Positions 61,969 to 64,000 of a stretch of DNA of 64,000 nucleotides are shown piece by piece. The stretch comes from Gammaproteobacteria bacterium (GTDB taxonomy: Bacteria > Pseudomonadota > Gammaproteobacteria > Burkholderiales > Gallionellaceae), in NCBI GenBank assembly GCA_018813765.1, contig JAHJBC010000002.1:248001-312000 (forward strand). The letters run 5' to 3'. Position numbers and translations under genes: made by a program. Position 1 is the first letter of the stretch. Every line of letters begins with the position of its first letter. A model generated the notes under the pieces. It was not told the origin of the DNA and did no database searches. It saw only the letters and a program-made list of their open reading frames with translations.

Positions 61969-62207
61969 GGCAACCTCCTTTGGTGTTTGGGAGGTTTCAG
62001 AATGCCGGGGTTATGTGTGGGGACGATGCGGGGATTGTGTGGCGAATGTGTGGCGGCGGAAGACCTGTGGATTAGATTGGCTGCTGATCGGCCTGAACGG
62101 ACATGGCTCTTAACGAATTCGTTGCCGCAAAGCGGTCATTGGCGAACTCACACAATCGACCCATTGCAGCCAGTCGCGAATTCCAAAAGCAGACTGTCTA
62201 CACTCGG

Positions 62208-63029
62208 TCAGTCCACATCTGCGAGATTGAAGTAGCTCTTCATCCAGTCTCGCTCTGCGTTGGACGGGTCGTACTTGTAGCCGCTCTCAACTGGCTGCCA
62301 GTACCTCGGCTGATCGAGTAGGTCATTGAACGCAAGCTCCGCGGAGACATACAGGAGCCACGCTGCAATCCGAAGGAACCCCAGATTAACGTCCAGCGCT
62401 GCGTGGCGCTCGGTGTATTCTCGGACAGGCGTTACTGACTTATGGAGTTGGCCGATGTGGGCAAAGTTGTCGCTGAAATAGCCATACAACTGTCCGAACG
62501 GTGGTAGAGCCTTCTTTGCTGCAGCCATCGTTTTTGGTGACTGAAGCGTGTGGTTTTGGTATGACTGCAAGTCGCCGGGCTTCTGAAGCAAGTGAAGCGA
62601 CGTGGATACCGCCTCAAGCATGGACCGAATAACGATGCCAGGTTGGAGTACGTAACCCATGCGCAACACTGCAACGGCGACGCCAAATGAGTTTGATGAA
62701 TTCAGCAGTAGTTGGGCACACGCAATTCGTAGTTCATCCTCTCTTCGCATTGCGACCTTGAGCCCCGTGTAGAGCAAGCTACATGTCCTGCTTAGGAAGG
62801 CGCTGAGCTCGATGAGGTCCTTTTCGCACAGACGATCAAACGATGCCTCGATCTTGGGGCCGTCGCGACGAAGCTGATTGAGGAGCATATCCTCGGTGAA
62901 AACGACGAGTAACTTCTCCTGATGGTCAAGCAAGACGGACCCAATCCGTACTATTGGCGTGTTAACGGAGGTATTCTGCGCTGTAACGCGACGCGCTCGC
63001 TTCCGTATATTTGCGTGTTTGCGGCCCAT
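62208..63029 (-). CDS. DUF5677-like hypothetical protein
   Basis: A 273-residue, probably cytoplasmic helical protein. The central part (LNSSNSFGVAVAVLRMGYVLQPGIVIRSMLEAVSTSLHLL) resembles DUF5677 proteins. The N-terminus is highly basic (GRKHANIRKRARR). Base composition is lower in GC than the genes to the left, and codon use changes at about 62.1 kb, suggesting acquired DNA. DUF5677 proteins have no established function and are often seen in genomic islands. Start is ATG 63029, with a weak ribosome binding site. Confidence 0.65.
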   Translation of the reverse strand: MGRKHANIRKRARRVTAQNTSVNTPIVRIGSVLLDHQEKLLVVFTEDMLLNQLRRDGPKIEASFDRLCEKDLIELSAFLSRTCSLLYTGLKVAMRREDELRIACAQLLLNSSNSFGVAVAVLRMGYVLQPGIVIRSMLEAVSTSLHLLQKPGDLQSYQNHTLQSPKTMAAAKKALPPFGQLYGYFSDNFAHIGQLHKSVTPVREYTERHAALDVNLGFLRIAAWLLYVSAELAFNDLLDQPRYWQPVESGYKYDPSNAERDWMKSYFNLADVD

Positions 63030-63136
63030 GAATATGTACGCGTCCTAACGCCCAAGTTTACCGGCAGCAATGTGAAGCATTAATATCCGTGTCGAAAGCC
63101 GAATTAGGCATGGAGCATAGGTGACGGATATTGAAC

Positions 63137-64000
63137 TCACGCGCCTTGCTTCTCCATGTCGATTAGATACCGAATAAATGCGGCACCCATGAATAATGCT
63201 AACTCTGCTTCTGGAAGGTTCGGACTTCCCGCTTTTGGATGCCCATGTCGAACGAGGGGCGCTGCATTTGAAAAGGCGAAGAGTTTCTCTAGCGCATCTA
63301 CCAGTTGAGGCGAGTATTTTGTATTCTTGCGCATATGCTTCACTGCTTCACCTAGAGTGGATGCCTTTGGGAAGATAACTCTAGAAACGCTCTCCAACGC
63401 GCTGACGATCTCTTTGATGCTATTGGCTTCGTCAATCGGATGTTGGTGAAGGTATGTCAGTGCCTTTTGATAGTGAACTCTCGCGGCATCAAATCGATCC
63501 ATAAGCATTGCTTCCGATCCGGCGAGTCGGTTCGCGAGTGCCTTTGGAACTTGGCGATAGAGTTCGGATTTGTCGCTAAGGGTCCAGCCAATGCCATCCT
63601 CTTGAAACAAGGCATTGACCTTTGTTTGATATTCCTTGAAAAATTCCGGGTCATCGAATGGGCCCTCAGCCTCCTTCTTGATCAGAAGTGCGCCAAGCAG
63701 TTCAACGAAGTCGAAGAACTCTGCCCACGGGCATTCCTTGATGTGAGCAATTAGCGCACCCCATGAGCTTTGATTGTCATAGTCCCATGGCTCCGCCTCA
63801 TCACGGATGAGTGCAATAAATGCATTGTGAACATCGCTGGTTTCTAGTGGTTCCTTGCGGGCTCGGCGGCCTCCTGGATCAGTTCCCACAAAGGTGCCAA
63901 GGAAACCTTTGATAAACCCAATCCTTGTTGGACGTGGCGCATCTTCGAGTACAGGCGCTCGCTTGCCTTTACTAGCTTCAAGTCGTGCAGAGAATCTGCA
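63137..64000 (-). CDS. Hypothetical protein, N-terminus beyond window
   Basis: A minus-strand frame that is open from 63137 to the right edge (64000). Homology is not recognised. The readable part is mostly helical and acidic (WDYDNQSSWGALIAHIKECPWAEFF, LANRLAGSEAMLMDRFDAARVHYQKAL). A GTG at 63889 could start a 250-residue protein, but the frame continues upstream without a stop (ASKGKRAPVLEDAPRPTRI ...), so the gene may be longer. GC content is low like the neighbouring DUF5677-like gene, so both may belong to one acquired segment that continues outside the window. Confidence 0.55.
   Translation of the reverse strand, partial: CRFSARLEASKGKRAPVLEDAPRPTRIGFIKGFLGTFVGTDPGGRRARKEPLETSDVHNAFIALIRDEAEPWDYDNQSSWGALIAHIKECPWAEFFDFVELLGALLIKKEAEGPFDDPEFFKEYQTKVNALFQEDGIGWTLSDKSELYRQVPKALANRLAGSEAMLMDRFDAARVHYQKALTYLHQHPIDEANSIKEIVSALESVSRVIFPKASTLGEAVKHMRKNTKYSPQLVDALEKLFAFSNAAPLVRHGHPKAGSPNLPEAELALFMGAAFIRYLIDMEKQGA

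Overview
The window looks like a chromosomal segment of a GC-rich Gram-negative bacterium, most likely a betaproteobacterium of the Nitrosomonadales (Gallionellaceae or Sideroxydans-like). This placement is an inference from gene content: a lipid A (lpxK, kdsB, arn) envelope, PPi-dependent glycolysis with a proton-pumping pyrophosphatase, an octaheme cytochrome operon and short dispersed inverted repeats. No tRNA, rRNA, CRISPR array, transposase or phage gene was seen. Long open frames antisense to real genes are common and come from GC-rich codon use.

Left part (1-14.3 kb): the 3' end of an unknown AT-richer gene, an MFS transporter and miaA are followed by an arn (L-Ara4N lipid A modification) locus on the minus strand. 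The locus is in two blocks. One block is arnT, an ArnE-like SMR protein, arnB and an RDD protein. The other is arnC, a separate ArnA formyltransferase, a separate ArnA dehydrogenase, arnD and an HDOD gene. A soluble zinc-binding (CZB) chemoreceptor gene lies between the blocks. xseA lies upstream of arnT.

Middle part (14.6-35 kb): an envelope and housekeeping run (exbB-exbD-lpxK-Trm112-like-kdsB-adk-GlcG-like); a diiron-type metallo-beta-lactamase-fold gene behind a well-positioned FNR box; PPi-phosphofructokinase and a K+-independent H+-PPase; a TlpA-like protein; a six-gene minus-strand operon (ferredoxin, anchored protein, NifX-like protein, DUF302 protein, octaheme c cytochrome, cytochrome b) behind a near-consensus sigma-54 promoter, with the gene for a PAS-AAA+ sigma-54 activator divergent beside it; then LysR/pirin, YceI, an Old Yellow Enzyme, ppa and folD.

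Right part (35-64 kb): a GGDEF-EAL sensor with a periplasmic binding protein; a tight run of a TPP enzyme, an SDR, two citrate-synthase-fold proteins that appear to lack the catalytic residues, and a TonB-dependent receptor; an EamA transporter; a starch/maltodextrin module (secreted GH13 amylase, MalK-E-F-G with an oversized MalF, an outer-membrane barrel and two secreted glucodextranase-C/DOMON-like proteins); then DUF4139, CreD and other membrane proteins, and two lower-GC hypothetical genes, the last running off the window.

The two regions that best fit a poorly described system are the sigma-54/octaheme operon (24.1-29.9 kb) and the TPP/SDR/pseudo-citrate-synthase/TonB run (39.4-45.8 kb).
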